This document shows positions 6,875 to 14,947 of a stretch of DNA of 64,000 nt, piece by piece; within the stretch, counting starts at the first letter, position 1; each line of letters begins with the position of its first letter. This DNA is from a virus. Below the pieces are notes generated by a model, which was not told the origin of the DNA, searched no databases, and saw only the letters and a program-made list of their open reading frames with translations. The position numbers and the translations under genes were made by a program. Where the stretch lies: IMG/VR virus record IMGVR_UViG_3300050821_015552, positions 1 through 64,000 of that record; one strand, 5' to 3'.

Positions 6875-7520
6875 TCTACTGACGCGCACGCGGCCAGACA
6901 TCTGGGCGCACGGCATCGCGCTCGCAACGGGCGCGACGGGACTCTCGTTCGTGCCCAAGCTGCCCCTTTCGGATGGCACTATCTACGCGTGCGGCGGCAG
7001 CACCGTGCAGTGGGTGCCTCCGGGCGAGCAAGAGCCGGTACTGAGACGACGTCGGCGCCGCGAGCCGTCGCATGTGCCCGGTCATAGAGAGCCGACACCG
7101 AAGCACATCCGGCCGGACAGCAATGCATCGAGCGTCTTCGTCCCCGAAGGCGCAATGGAGTGGCTGCTTCACGAGGTCGGCCATTACGTCGCCGCCTCTC
7201 CCGAGGAGCGCTTGCTGCGAAACTACGGCGTGAGCGAGTCGGAGTACGGACACGACGGGGAGCGCGAGTGGCAGGCGTGGGCCTTTGAGGAGATTGTGCT
7301 CGCGCCGTTTGGACCGTCGCGCCTCTTCGCCCCGCCATCCCAGCGCGACGGCGCAGCCTACGCCCGTAGCGGCCCGATGCCGGCCGCATGCCTTCGTCAC
7401 GTCGAGCGCCAGATCGAGGCGCTTGGTCTCGACGTCGAGAGGTGGCGGGTCGAGTGGGGAGAGTGGGTGCGATGGGGTACGGCGATGGGCGCAGCCGCTC
7501 CCTGGCGGTCGGTCAACTGA
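6867..7520 (+). CDS. HEXXH zincin-like metallopeptidase (217 aa)
   Basis: GTG start overlapping the previous stop. Residues about 102-106 read HEVGH within WLLHEVGHYV, the zinc-binding HEXXH helix of zincin proteases, with candidate third ligands in GEREWQAWAFEE about 25 residues on. The region 60-85 is Arg-rich and disordered. Proteins of this general type in phages and plasmids include ImmA/IrrE-like repressor-cleaving proteases, but the helix-turn-helix partner at 5538 is not adjacent, so that role is only a guess. The length and order fit a small stand-alone zincin. Confidence 0.6.
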   Translation: MSSLLTRTRPDIWAHGIALATGATGLSFVPKLPLSDGTIYACGGSTVQWVPPGEQEPVLRRRRRREPSHVPGHREPTPKHIRPDSNASSVFVPEGAMEWLLHEVGHYVAASPEERLLRNYGVSESEYGHDGEREWQAWAFEEIVLAPFGPSRLFAPPSQRDGAAYARSGPMPAACLRHVERQIEALGLDVERWRVEWGEWVRWGTAMGAAAPWRSVN

Positions 7521-7540
7521 GACGCTCGGGATCGAGCAAC

Positions 7541-7563
7541 GATCCTCTACGAATGCCCCCGGA
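7541..7563 (+). repeat. Intercistronic repeat B, copy 6
   Basis: GATCCTCTACGAATGCCCCCGGA followed by CCTCC instead of GGAGG, so the SD-like half is lost and the end becomes self-complementary. No gene starts here; the next coding start is 7728. Confidence 0.5.
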
Positions 7564-7628
7564 CCTCCACAAACCGGACCTCGCGGGGCAGAAAACGCCG
7601 AATACGCCGAGAATCGTACACCTGAGTA

Positions 7629-7697
7629 TTGACTCCAGCGCGCCCGGTGCCACACTGGATGAAGAACGGCCGGGCGACGCTGCAAACGTCCCCGGCC
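7629..7697 (+). promoter_or_regulatory. Promoter and leader hairpin before 7728
   Basis: TTGACT at 7629-7634 and, 17 bp on, ACACTG; a weak -10 but a good -35. The leader contains a 7-bp stem GGCCGGG (7668-7674) with CCCGGCC (7691-7697). The ATG at 7728 follows AAAGGAGG. This would start a new transcription unit for 7728-10044. Confidence 0.4.
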
Positions 7698-7727
7698 CTG
7701 GCGCAAGGGCAAAGGAGGCCCTCGCAC

Positions 7728-7937
7728 ATGAGCAACACTAGCACGACCGTCACGGACCTCTGCGCCGACCCGCTCTGCATGGGCGAGGCGACGCACGACA
7801 TGATCTCGCGCGTCCCCGGCTTCCGCACCAAGATGTGCGACGACCACCGCAAGCGCGTGCTGGCCGCTGCCGAGAAGGCTGGGTTCAGCGCCGAGAAGAT
7901 CGCGTCGCTGGACATCAAGCCGCTGCGGGGTACGTGA
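7728..7937 (+). CDS. Hypothetical 69-aa protein
   Basis: Strong ribosome-binding site AAAGGAGG. Residues 11-40 hold two Cys and a CDDH (CADPLCMGEATHDM...KMCDDH), a spacing used by small treble-clef or zinc-binding modules found in many actinophage-type genes. The C-terminal half is helical. Function unknown; coupled to the next gene by TGATG. Confidence 0.65.
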   Translation: MSNTSTTVTDLCADPLCMGEATHDMISRVPGFRTKMCDDHRKRVLAAAEKAGFSAEKIASLDIKPLRGT

Positions 7938-8326
7938 TGGACCACGCGAAAGCTGCGCTGGCGACGCGCAAGTTCACCCGGACGATGTCCGACCCCGAGG
8001 GCACGAAGCTCATCGAGTTGATGTGCCGCGTGGTCATCGAGGCGAAGAAGGCGTGCGCCGAGGCCAGTACCTACGGCGCCATCGGCGGCGAGGAACTGGT
8101 CCCTTTGCAAGAGGCGCTCGACGCGCTCGACGACAGGGCCGTCAAGTCTGCTCTGGAGTCGTACCTCGCCAGCATGCGCTGGGGCGTCTGGATCCACGAC
8201 TCGTCGCCCGGTTGGCTGCTAGACGACAACGAGGAGCCGTGGGCGGGGACCGAGATGGAAGCCCGCCTCAAGGTCAACGAGCGCGCCACGATGCCGGACC
8301 GCTGCGAAGCGCGGGTGCTGCCGTGA
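7937..8326 (+). CDS. Hypothetical 129-aa protein
   Basis: Helical N-terminal two-thirds (residues 5-75), then a Trp/Asp-rich end (WGVWIHDSSPGWLLDDNEEPW). No recognised domain. Sits in a four-gene coupled run ending in the recombinase at 8733. Confidence 0.62.
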   Translation: MDHAKAALATRKFTRTMSDPEGTKLIELMCRVVIEAKKACAEASTYGAIGGEELVPLQEALDALDDRAVKSALESYLASMRWGVWIHDSSPGWLLDDNEEPWAGTEMEARLKVNERATMPDRCEARVLP

Positions 8327-8736
8327 CCGACACGCGAACGGACGCGGAGGTCGCGAAGTCCGCTGAAGCGTACGGGCTGCCCACGACGTACCGTGCTGCC
8401 GTCGAGGAGGTGCACGAGTGGCGCGAGGCGTCGCAGGTCGACGGCTACTTCACGCCGGCCTCGCTGAGGAAGTATCTCGTCAGCCAGGGGCAGCACCACG
8501 ACGAGCATCACGCCCGCGAGAAGCGGCTCCAGGGGCTTGCGCTCAAGGCGCTGAAGCGCCGCAAGAAAGCTGAGACGGATGGCGCAGCCAGCATCGCGTA
8601 CGACTTCGCGGCGGCCGGCTACCTCGACGAGATCCTGACTGCGCTCCTCGTCGATCAGGAAGGCGTCTGCTTCGCCTGCGAGGATGCGCCCACGGGGGCG
8701 GACGGACGCGCATCGTTCTGTCCGCTGCACCGATGA
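8323..8736 (+). CDS. Hypothetical 137-aa protein with terminal Cys cluster
   Basis: GTG start in a GTGA overlap. Helical protein with a basic stretch (KALKRRKKAE) and a C-terminal CFACEDAPTGADGRASFCPLHR segment whose CxxC...CxxH layout suggests a zinc finger. Its stop overlaps the start of the recombinase, so it may be co-produced with it. Confidence 0.62.
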   Translation: MTDTRTDAEVAKSAEAYGLPTTYRAAVEEVHEWREASQVDGYFTPASLRKYLVSQGQHHDEHHAREKRLQGLALKALKRRKKAETDGAASIAYDFAAAGYLDEILTALLVDQEGVCFACEDAPTGADGRASFCPLHR

Positions 8737-9770
8737 CCGCCGACCTCGCCCGCCCCGGCCCCTCCCCCGAACTGGTCGAGCGCGTCGCCAGCGTCAAGGC
8801 GTACAGCAAGGCGACGATCACGGAGGGCACGCGGGAGAGCTACAAGCGCCTCTTCCGGGGCTTCACGGCGTGGTGCCAGCAGATGGGCGTCCCGTCGCTG
8901 CCATCGACGCCCGAAGTCATCGCCATGTACCTCGCGGCCCTGGCGGACGGTCAGGTCGTGGTGCGCTGGACGCATCCGAAGACCGGGACCACGCGCGAGG
9001 TCTCGCGCCCACGGAAGGCCGCCTACATCGAGAAGGCGTACTACGCGATTCGCTTCCACCACGCCGAGCACGGCGATGAGCTACCGCAGGCGCACCCCGG
9101 CATCGTGAAGGTGATGAAAGGGATCCGGCGCAAGCTTGGCACCGCGCAGAAGAAGGCGCAGCCGATGACGATCGAGCTGCTGCGGGAGATCCTCACGAAG
9201 TACCACCGGCACCCGCCGGAGAACGAGCTGCGCGACAAGACGATGCTCGCGCTCCAGGTTTGGGGCGGCCTGCGCCGGGGGGAGCTGCTGGCCATCCGCA
9301 TCGAGGACCTGGAGTTCTCGGAACACGGCGTCATCGTCCACCTGCCGCGATCCAAGTGCGACGCCGAGGGCAAGGGCGCCATGGTCCCCATCCCGCGCGT
9401 CAAGGACCCCACCATGTGCCCCGTGGGCTACGTCGAGCGGTGGATCGCCCACCTGGCCGAACTGGACATCCGGTCGGGCTGGCTGTTCCGGCGCGTCAAC
9501 GGCGACGGCCTGATGGGCGCCCAGCGGATGCACCCAGACTCCTGGGGGCCGCTCATCAAGGCCATCGCGGACAACGCCGGGGTCGACGCGAGCCGCATCA
9601 CGACGCACTCGCCCCGGGCGGGGTTCGCGACGAGCGCGGCCCACAAGGGCAAGACGCTGGAGCAGATCATGCGCCACGGGCGGTGGACGAGCGAGCGGCA
9701 GGCGCGGAGCTACATCCGGCCGGCGACGGTGTGGGTCGACAACGCGGCGGAAGGGCTGGCCGATGAGTAG
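8733..9770 (+). CDS. Tyrosine recombinase 2 (345 aa)
   Basis: Complete tyrosine recombinase: SAM-like core-binding domain (residues about 25-145), then the catalytic domain with Arg181/Arg182 (GGLRRGE), H292-S-P-R295, His315/Trp318 (RHGRW) and Tyr327 (ARSYIRP). It is a clear paralogue of the recombinase at 35269: shared blocks include PSLP(S/T)xPE, MYLAALADG, GIRRKLGT, HSxRAGF and YIRPATVW. A separate lineage from the one at 293. Possible roles are integration, dimer resolution or DNA inversion; no target site was identified. Confidence 0.87.
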   Translation: MTADLARPGPSPELVERVASVKAYSKATITEGTRESYKRLFRGFTAWCQQMGVPSLPSTPEVIAMYLAALADGQVVVRWTHPKTGTTREVSRPRKAAYIEKAYYAIRFHHAEHGDELPQAHPGIVKVMKGIRRKLGTAQKKAQPMTIELLREILTKYHRHPPENELRDKTMLALQVWGGLRRGELLAIRIEDLEFSEHGVIVHLPRSKCDAEGKGAMVPIPRVKDPTMCPVGYVERWIAHLAELDIRSGWLFRRVNGDGLMGAQRMHPDSWGPLIKAIADNAGVDASRITTHSPRAGFATSAAHKGKTLEQIMRHGRWTSERQARSYIRPATVWVDNAAEGLADE

Positions 9771-10044
9771 CGAAACGTGGGTCAACGGGCATCTGATCTC
9801 GACCGAAGCGCGCGAGACAACCTCCCACGCGGGCCGCTTCCGCTTCTCGGTGAAGGTGGACGGCAATCCGCTCAGGGACCGCGGTGGACGCGTCCGCACG
9901 TTCGCTACGCGCGTGGGGGCCCACAAGGCTGGCCTCCGCAGTCTCGGCGCGTGGTGGTCGCCAGGTACCACTGGGCCAGGCGGCCTCAGTGTGGAAGCCT
10001 CCGCCGATGACTACAGGCGCGGCGGTGGTACGAAGCGAGACTGA
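9763..10044 (+). CDS. Hypothetical 93-aa protein coupled to the recombinase
   Basis: ATG overlaps the end of the recombinase gene by 8 bp. Basic protein with beta-like segments (RFRFSVKVDG) and a Gly-rich end (GTTGPGGLS...RRGGGTKRD). No family recognised; could be a small DNA-binding accessory protein. Confidence 0.6.
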   Translation: MSSETWVNGHLISTEARETTSHAGRFRFSVKVDGNPLRDRGGRVRTFATRVGAHKAGLRSLGAWWSPGTTGPGGLSVEASADDYRRGGGTKRD

Positions 10045-10058
10045 ATGAAGTGCCCCCG
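10043..10058 (+). repeat. Intercistronic repeat B, copy 7 (degenerate)
   Basis: GAATGAAGTGCCCCCGAT after the previous stop; only the GTGCCCCC core is kept. Weakest member of the family. Confidence 0.3.
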
Positions 10059-10075
10059 ATGGCGAGGACCAAGAA

Positions 10076-10285
10076 GTGACCGTGATCGCCGCGCCCAGAG
10101 ACGCCTCCTTCTACCGGAGTCCCGACACGCGGTCGACGAAGGTGCGCCATGTGCTCATGCCGGATGGGTACTCTGGGTGCGGCGTCCTGCTCACGGACGG
10201 CGACCTGCATGACGACGCGCGCAACGTCCCAGAGCGAGGCCGGTGCAAGCGCCGTGGATGTGCGGAGCGGTGGCCCGCAAGATAG
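10076..10285 (+). CDS. Hypothetical 69-aa protein
   Basis: GTG start behind GCGAGGA. Contains a CKRRGCAERW motif near the C-terminus (two Cys, basic). No family recognised. Confidence 0.5.
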   Translation: MTVIAAPRDASFYRSPDTRSTKVRHVLMPDGYSGCGVLLTDGDLHDDARNVPERGRCKRRGCAERWPAR

Positions 10286-10325
10286 AAAGCGGTGCCCCCT
10301 GTCACGCGCCGCGTCACCTCTTCGG

Positions 10326-10354
10326 TTGACAGCGGCCCACATCGTCGCCACCCT
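10326..10354 (+). promoter_or_regulatory. Promoter placing +1 at the start codon of 10361
   Basis: TTGACA at 10326-10331, exactly 17 bp, then CACCCT at 10349-10354, six bases before the ATG at 10361. No ribosome-binding site intervenes, so the transcript would be leaderless. The -35 is consensus, the -10 is poor. Confidence 0.5.
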
Positions 10355-10360
10355 CGGCCG

Positions 10361-10951
10361 ATGCAAACCCTGATGACCTGGCTGCTGGCATTCATTGCAG
10401 CCCACGCCACCCCGGCCCCCAAGTGCTCCACCGTCAACGCGGAGTGCTCCGCCGCAGTCGCCGACGTCGACAACGTACGCATCGCCGCCGCCCAGCACGC
10501 GCTGGCGGTCGCCATGGACCCCGACGAGGCACCCCTGTTCGCTGGCCCTGACGGGCGCGCCAAGACGGCGCTCGAGCTACTGGCCATTGCGACGCACGAG
10601 AGCGGTCTGCAACCGCGCCTCTGGAACAACGTCTGCCGCCCCCGCGAATGTGACGGCGGCCGGGCGACCGGAGAGCTGCAGCTTCACCTGGGCAAGTACG
10701 GCGTCGAACTCGTGACCGACCGATGGATCCGGCCCTGCACACAGATCGAACAGGCCAACTGCATCGACGCCGCCGACGTGCAGGAAGACCACCGCAAGGC
10801 GTTCATCGTCGCCCTGCACATGCTGCGCGGCGGAGGGCTCGAGGGCTACACGGGGCAGCCGACCGCGGGGCCGGCGCCTACGTGGATCCGCAAGGCCGTC
10901 AGTGACTGGGTCAACGCGCATCCGGTGCCGGTGGCGGTCGGGCTCGACTAG
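10361..10951 (+). CDS. Secreted lytic transglycosylase-like protein (196 aa)
   Basis: A signal peptide is visible (MQTLMTWLLAFIAAHATPAP). Residues about 76-90 read ATHESGLQPRLWNN and are followed by GELQLHLGKYG; an ESG glutamate plus a downstream G-x-x-Q motif is the signature of lysozyme-like transglycosylases that cut peptidoglycan glycan strands. Four further Cys suggest disulfides outside the cytoplasm. Likely a lysis or entry enzyme acting in the periplasm or cell wall. The stop TAG interlocks with the stop of the convergent gene at 10948 in a CTAG palindrome. Confidence 0.65.
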   Translation: MQTLMTWLLAFIAAHATPAPKCSTVNAECSAAVADVDNVRIAAAQHALAVAMDPDEAPLFAGPDGRAKTALELLAIATHESGLQPRLWNNVCRPRECDGGRATGELQLHLGKYGVELVTDRWIRPCTQIEQANCIDAADVQEDHRKAFIVALHMLRGGGLEGYTGQPTAGPAPTWIRKAVSDWVNAHPVPVAVGLD

Positions 10952-11205
10952 ACCGTCAGCCTCGCCCTGCACCCCCTGGGCCCCACGTGCACGGGCCTGG
11001 CAAGGCCCTGGCGCAGCTCCAGGTAGCCGCCGCAGGCGCACGTCTGCACGCGCTCGGCCGGCAGCGGCTGGACGGCGTACGGGGGCAGCGGGGGGCGCCT
11101 GGGGGCGTGCTGGCGGAAGAGGTACCCCACCGGCAGGTACTCCGGACGGCCCAGACGCGCTGCCTCGGCGAACAGCTCGGCGATTTCGGTGGGGGTGACG
11201 ATCAC
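10948..11205 (-). CDS. Hypothetical 85-aa protein
   Basis: Last gene of the leftward operon. GTG start overlapping the previous TGA. N-terminal helix (TPTEIAELFAEAARLG), Pro-rich middle, and a CxC pair (QTCACGGYLEL) resembling half a zinc ribbon. The stop shares CTAG with the transglycosylase gene. Confidence 0.62.
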   Translation of the reverse strand: MIVTPTEIAELFAEAARLGRPEYLPVGYLFRQHAPRRPPLPPYAVQPLPAERVQTCACGGYLELRQGLARPVHVGPRGCRARLTV

Positions 11206-11408
11206 GTGGCTGCCTTGGTGCATCCGTCGGCGCCGCACCCCGCGCACGCGACGCAGCCGACCATCGTGTATCCGAGCGCCGCCATCCGCTCGTCGTTGCA
11301 GTCGCAGTCGAACGACTCCTTGCAGCACTCGCAGACGTGCGTGTGCACCGGGTTGCCGTTGCCCTCGACGTCCCAGTCCTTGATGGTGCGCTCCTCCGGC
11401 GTTCTCAC
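11202..11408 (-). CDS. 68-aa cysteine-rich protein
   Basis: GTG start overlapping the stop of the upstream gene. Eight Cys in the order CxxC, CxC, CxxCxxC plus a last Cys (HVCECCKESFDCDCN ... GCVACAGCGADGC) suggest one or two structural zinc sites. No family recognised; small zinc proteins of this kind often bind nucleic acid or host proteins. Confidence 0.62.
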   Translation of the reverse strand: MRTPEERTIKDWDVEGNGNPVHTHVCECCKESFDCDCNDERMAALGYTMVGCVACAGCGADGCTKAAT

Positions 11409-11596
11409 GACTGACTCGCCAAGTCGTCCAGCCGCAGCGCCTCGATGCCGGGCCCCGTGACGTACCAGGAACCCTCGAGCCAGAAGCCCCACCCCATGCG
11501 AACGCACTCCGCGAACGTGGCGTCGCTGACGGGGCCCTCACCGGGTGGGCCCGCCTCGCGCAGGGCGATGCGTTCTTGGTCGGTGAGGCGCCTCAT
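11405..11596 (-). CDS. Hypothetical 63-aa protein
   Basis: Compact protein with an N-terminal helix (LTDQERIALREAG) and a Trp/Gly-rich middle (MGWGFWLEGSWYVTGPG). The order helix-helix-wing hints at a small winged-helix domain, not certain. Coupled on both sides. Confidence 0.6.
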   Translation of the reverse strand: MRRLTDQERIALREAGPPGEGPVSDATFAECVRMGWGFWLEGSWYVTGPGIEALRLDDLASQS

Positions 11597-11823
11597 GGCT
11601 GACGCTCGACCATCTCGAAGAACTTGCCGAAGTCGTGCGCGGTGTAGAGCCCGATCGCCTTGATGTTGTCGGCCACGTACGCGCGCCCGAGAGCGACGAC
11701 GTTCTGGCGCGCCTCCGTCCGCACCGCCTCGATCCGCCTCTTCAGCAGCTCGTACGCGTTGAACTCGCCGAGCTCCTGCAAGTCGGCGCGGTGGGCGGCG
11801 ATGAGCTTGTCGATGTCGATCAT
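11593..11823 (-). CDS. Hypothetical 76-aa helical protein
   Basis: All-helical, ATG in an ATGA overlap with its upstream neighbour. Two long amphipathic helices (IDKLIAAHRADLQELGEFNAYELLKRRI region and EARQNVVALGRAYVADNIKAI). No family recognised. Confidence 0.6.
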   Translation of the reverse strand: MIDIDKLIAAHRADLQELGEFNAYELLKRRIEAVRTEARQNVVALGRAYVADNIKAIGLYTAHDFGKFFEMVERQP

Positions 11824-12167
11824 CGCTTCACCAGTCGAAGGTTGGGACCTGGTGCCGGCGCCTGTCCGGCTACCAGCGCCCTCGACTCACGCGCCAACCG
11901 CTCGATGCGCGCACGCGTTGCGGTCTGCTTGCGGCGAGCCTCCTGAAGTCGCGAGCTACCGTCCCACTTCGGCGGCTTCTTCGACACGCCGTGAGCGTTG
12001 TACCAGGTGCCGGTGGTGCCCTGCAGCTGCATGGTGTGCGCGGCATGCTTGCGGACGAAGGCGCGCAGTGTGCCCTTGTGAAGCACCTTGCCAAACCCGA
12101 CGGCCCGCTTGGCGACGCTGCACGTCTCGCACACGACGACGGCGATTCCAACCTGTGGCCACCTCAT
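11820..12167 (-). CDS. Hypothetical 115-aa basic protein
   Basis: One CxxC pair near the N-terminus (VCETCSVAKRAVG) followed by basic segments and a C-terminal Arg/Ala-rich helix. Overall strongly positive, so DNA or RNA binding is plausible. No family recognised. Confidence 0.6.
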   Translation of the reverse strand: MRWPQVGIAVVVCETCSVAKRAVGFGKVLHKGTLRAFVRKHAAHTMQLQGTTGTWYNAHGVSKKPPKWDGSSRLQEARRKQTATRARIERLARESRALVAGQAPAPGPNLRLVKR

Positions 12168-12430
12168 CGACTCAGCGCCTCCCTCGCCGCCAGCACCACC
12201 AGATCCGCGTACGCGAGGCCATCAGCGGCCTCGGTACGCCCCGCCTTGCGCAGCTCGCTCTCGACCATGCAGAGCGTGGCGTGGGCGCGGGAGAGGGAGG
12301 CGGTGTCGAGTCGGGGCGCGACGACGCGCTCGCTTCCAACATCACCCGCGCTGCTTCTCTCGTCGCTCTCAGAGTTGTCGCGCACTTGCATCATCGCCGA
12401 TTGGACGGACCACCATCCTGCCACATTCAA
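12164..12430 (-). CDS. Hypothetical 88-aa protein, first gene of the leftward operon
   Basis: The TTG start at 12430 has GGAGG just upstream on the minus strand; a GTG six bases in is an alternative. N-terminus is polar and probably disordered, the C-terminal 45 residues form two helices (RAHATLCMVESELRKAG, AADGLAYADLVVLAAREAL). The start region lies inside the inverted repeats at 12414-12466, a place where an autoregulatory operator would be expected. Confidence 0.55.
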   Translation of the reverse strand: MNVAGWWSVQSAMMQVRDNSESDERSSAGDVGSERVVAPRLDTASLSRAHATLCMVESELRKAGRTEAADGLAYADLVVLAAREALSR

Positions 12431-12466
12431 AACGCCTCCGCCTGTGGCATTTTGCCTTGCAGGATG
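12414..12466. promoter_or_regulatory. Nested inverted repeats at the head of the leftward operon
   Basis: CATCCTGC (12414-12421) and GCAGGATG (12459-12466) are perfect complements, and inside them GCCACA (12420-12425) pairs with TGTGGC (12443-12448). They surround the translation start of the 12164-12430 gene and resemble a dimeric operator or an mRNA hairpin that hides the start. Confidence 0.45.
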
Positions 12467-12520
12467 ACGGACGGGGGCGGTAGGGTCGGGTCGTCTGTGA
12501 GGTGTAGCAACCGAGCAGAC

Positions 12521-12618
12521 CGCTGCTTCAATCCGGGCCGCGCGATCAGTCTACGGGGCCGGTCCCCCTCCGGCGATTGCTACCGCGTGGTCCTCGAGCG
12601 GTCCGGATTGAAGCAGCG
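12521..12618. repeat. 20-bp inverted repeat upstream of the primase gene
   Basis: 12521-12540 (CGCTGCTTCAATCCGGGCCG) is complementary to 12599-12618 at 19 of 20 positions, the other being a G-T pair, with 58 bp between. A second pair, GTAGCAA at 12504 and TTGCTAC near 12578, interleaves with it rather than nesting. The segment 12431-12700 holds no gene and lies between the divergent leftward operon and the primase. I infer a replication origin, recombination site or structured leader; the sequence alone does not decide. Confidence 0.55.
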
Positions 12619-12700
12619 TCGTCCTCTCGCCGAAAAGGGGTCTGTCGATGCAAAGCGCGGCTGCGGTGTCTGCTCTGAACGGTGACGCGGAGGTAGCGGC

Positions 12701-14896
12701 ATGATGGCCGCGCAGCTGCCGAAGCCTCCCGAGCTTCGCTTCTTTCCGCTGCACGACATCCTCGAAGGCCCCGCTTGCACATGCTCCCAAGGGGCTGCGT
12801 GCGAGCGCATCGGTAAGCACCCGGCCGTGCGCTGGCGCACCTACGACGAGAACACGAAGGCCCAAGGAGGCGGCTACGGCATCCAGACGGGCCACTTCAA
12901 CGGCATCTTCGTCATCGATCTCGACGTCAAGCCAGCCAAAGATGGCAAACCGGCCAAGGACGGCATCGCCGCACTGCTACAGCTCGCAGCCGGGCAACCC
13001 ATCCCCGACACGCTGAGCGTGCTCACGCCCTCGGGCGGCGTGCACCTGTACTTCCGCCTGCCACCCGACGTCTACGTGCCCACCAGCCACAGCGTGCTGG
13101 GCCCCGGAATCGACATCCAGAGCGAGGGCAGCTTCGTCGTCGGACCCGGCTCCCCGCACAAGCTCGGCGGAGTCTACAAGGAGGAGCCTGGCGGCGTCCT
13201 GGCCGATCCACCCGACTGGCTCCTTGAGCTCGTCGTCGGACAGCCCAAGCCTCGACAACCGCTGACGACCGAGCACTACACCGTCGACCCCGAAAGCCCC
13301 CGAGGCGTCCGGGCCATCGCGTGGGCCAAAGAGTACCTGCTCAAGGCCGAGCCGGCCGTGCAGGGGCAGGGAGGCAGCAACAGGTTCTTCGCCGTCTGCT
13401 GCCATCTGATGCTCTCCGCGCTGCCGCTCGACACGCTCAAGCACCTCATCGAGGAATACTACAACCCCCTCTGCCAGCCCGAATGGTCCGAAGAGGAAAT
13501 CGATCACAAACTCGCCGACGCAGACAGAATCGAGACCAGCCCCCGGGGCCTCTGCTCGCCGGACTTTCTCGATCAGATGTACCGCCGGACCAAGAACACG
13601 TCCGCGCGAGAACCCGATCCAACGCACGAGTACAGCTTCGAGCCCGGGATGCGCGGCAACACCGAAACGCGCAAAGCATCGCTGGGCGAAGTCACGGCCG
13701 ATCTCTTCGACCACGAGGATTGGGCGGGCGTCTTGATGTTCGACAGCCTCCGCGACCGCGTTGTTGCCGTCAATCCGCCGATGCGGATGGATGCCGAGAC
13801 GCCTGCAGGTCTATCGAACAACGACGTGCAGCTGGTGCGCGTGTGGCTCGAGTACCACGGCAAGAAGCTCAACGCGCAGGACGTCAGCGCAGCCATCGAA
13901 GCCGTCGCTCGGCGCCGCAAGTTCAACCCCATCCAAGACATGCTCGAGTCACTGCAATGGGATGGCGTGCCGCGTCTGGATCGCGTGCTGCCCGAATACT
14001 TCCAGTCCGCCGACGGTCCTTACGAACGCGGCATCGGACCCCGCTGGTTCATCTCGCTGGTTGCGCGGGCCATGACACCCGGCTGCCAGAGCGACTGCAC
14101 CCTTGTCCTTGAAGGAGAGCAGGGCGATGGCAAGACCCGAGCCTTCCGCACGTTGATGCGCGATCCTTCCTGGTACGCGCTCTGCTCGTGCGGCGTCGAC
14201 AGCAAGGACTTCTTCGAGAACCTGCGCGGCGTCTGGCTGATGGGCTTCGACGAGCTCGACTCCCTGAGTCGCGCGTCGCTGACGAAGGTCAAGACCGTCC
14301 TCACAGCGACAAGCGACAGGTACCGGCAATCGTACGGGCGCAACTCCGCCGACTACCTCCGAGCATGCGGCTTCTGCGGCTCGACCAACGGCGCGCAGTA
14401 CCTCAACGATCCAACCGGGGCTCGGCGATTCTGGCCCGTCAAAGTGCTGCGAGAGATCGACTACCAACGCATCGCCAGCGATCGCGACCAGCTCTGGGCC
14501 GAAGCGTTCGAACGTTGGAGCGAAAGAGAGGCGTGGCACGTCAACACGCCGGAGCTACTCGCGCTCTGCAAGGACGAGCAGGAAGCGCGCCTCGAGATCG
14601 ACGGCTGGGAGGAGAAGATCCAGCGTTGGTTCGACGACCCCACCAAGTTCTCCCGCACCGCCGTCGTCGTCGAACCGGGCAGCGTGTTCAAAGGCGTCAG
14701 GCCCTTCGACGGCTCCCAGGGGGTCACGACCGCCGACGTACTGGAGCACGCCGTCGGCAAGCTTGTCGGTCAGTGGACCACCGGGGACGCGATGCGCGTT
14801 GGAAAAATTCTGCAGCAACGGCTCAAGATGAAACGCACACGAATTAGAACTGGAAAAAATACCCTAGAATGGCGCTACCTGTTTTCAACTACTTAG
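12701..14896 (+). CDS. Bifunctional primase-polymerase / VapE (VirE) superfamily 3-like helicase, 731 aa
   Basis: Two modules. Residues about 1-190 are an archaeo-eukaryotic-type prim-pol: GKHPAVRWRTY, acidic motif VIDLDVK near 70, GGVHLYF near 112 and SFVVGPGSPH near 144. Residues about 400-650 are the virulence-associated E ATPase: Walker A GEQGDGKT near 472, Walker B LMGFDELD near 509, sensor CGSTN near 560 and the arginine-finger motif GARRFWP near 574. The protein should unwind and prime the replication start, as in many temperate phages and satellite elements. ATG at 12701 (a second at 12704) follows GGAGGTAG. It opens the replication module. Confidence 0.9.
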   Translation: MMAAQLPKPPELRFFPLHDILEGPACTCSQGAACERIGKHPAVRWRTYDENTKAQGGGYGIQTGHFNGIFVIDLDVKPAKDGKPAKDGIAALLQLAAGQPIPDTLSVLTPSGGVHLYFRLPPDVYVPTSHSVLGPGIDIQSEGSFVVGPGSPHKLGGVYKEEPGGVLADPPDWLLELVVGQPKPRQPLTTEHYTVDPESPRGVRAIAWAKEYLLKAEPAVQGQGGSNRFFAVCCHLMLSALPLDTLKHLIEEYYNPLCQPEWSEEEIDHKLADADRIETSPRGLCSPDFLDQMYRRTKNTSAREPDPTHEYSFEPGMRGNTETRKASLGEVTADLFDHEDWAGVLMFDSLRDRVVAVNPPMRMDAETPAGLSNNDVQLVRVWLEYHGKKLNAQDVSAAIEAVARRRKFNPIQDMLESLQWDGVPRLDRVLPEYFQSADGPYERGIGPRWFISLVARAMTPGCQSDCTLVLEGEQGDGKTRAFRTLMRDPSWYALCSCGVDSKDFFENLRGVWLMGFDELDSLSRASLTKVKTVLTATSDRYRQSYGRNSADYLRACGFCGSTNGAQYLNDPTGARRFWPVKVLREIDYQRIASDRDQLWAEAFERWSEREAWHVNTPELLALCKDEQEARLEIDGWEEKIQRWFDDPTKFSRTAVVVEPGSVFKGVRPFDGSQGVTTADVLEHAVGKLVGQWTTGDAMRVGKILQQRLKMKRTRIRTGKNTLEWRYLFSTT

Positions 14897-14931
14897 CTCG
14901 TTTGTTCCCGCCTGATCCCACCTAAAGGGCT

Positions 14932-14947
14932 ACCCCCTGGAGGGGGT
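14932..14947 (+). terminator. GC hairpin after the primase gene
   Basis: ACCCCC-TGGA-GGGGGT, a six-bp stem with a tetraloop, 36 bp past the stop. No run of T follows, so it would be at best a partial terminator or an mRNA-stabilising hairpin. Confidence 0.4.

Noticed and set aside
14932-14947. Strong intrinsic terminator
   Set aside because: The hairpin is good but the T-run is missing; no classical rho-independent terminator was found anywhere with confidence.
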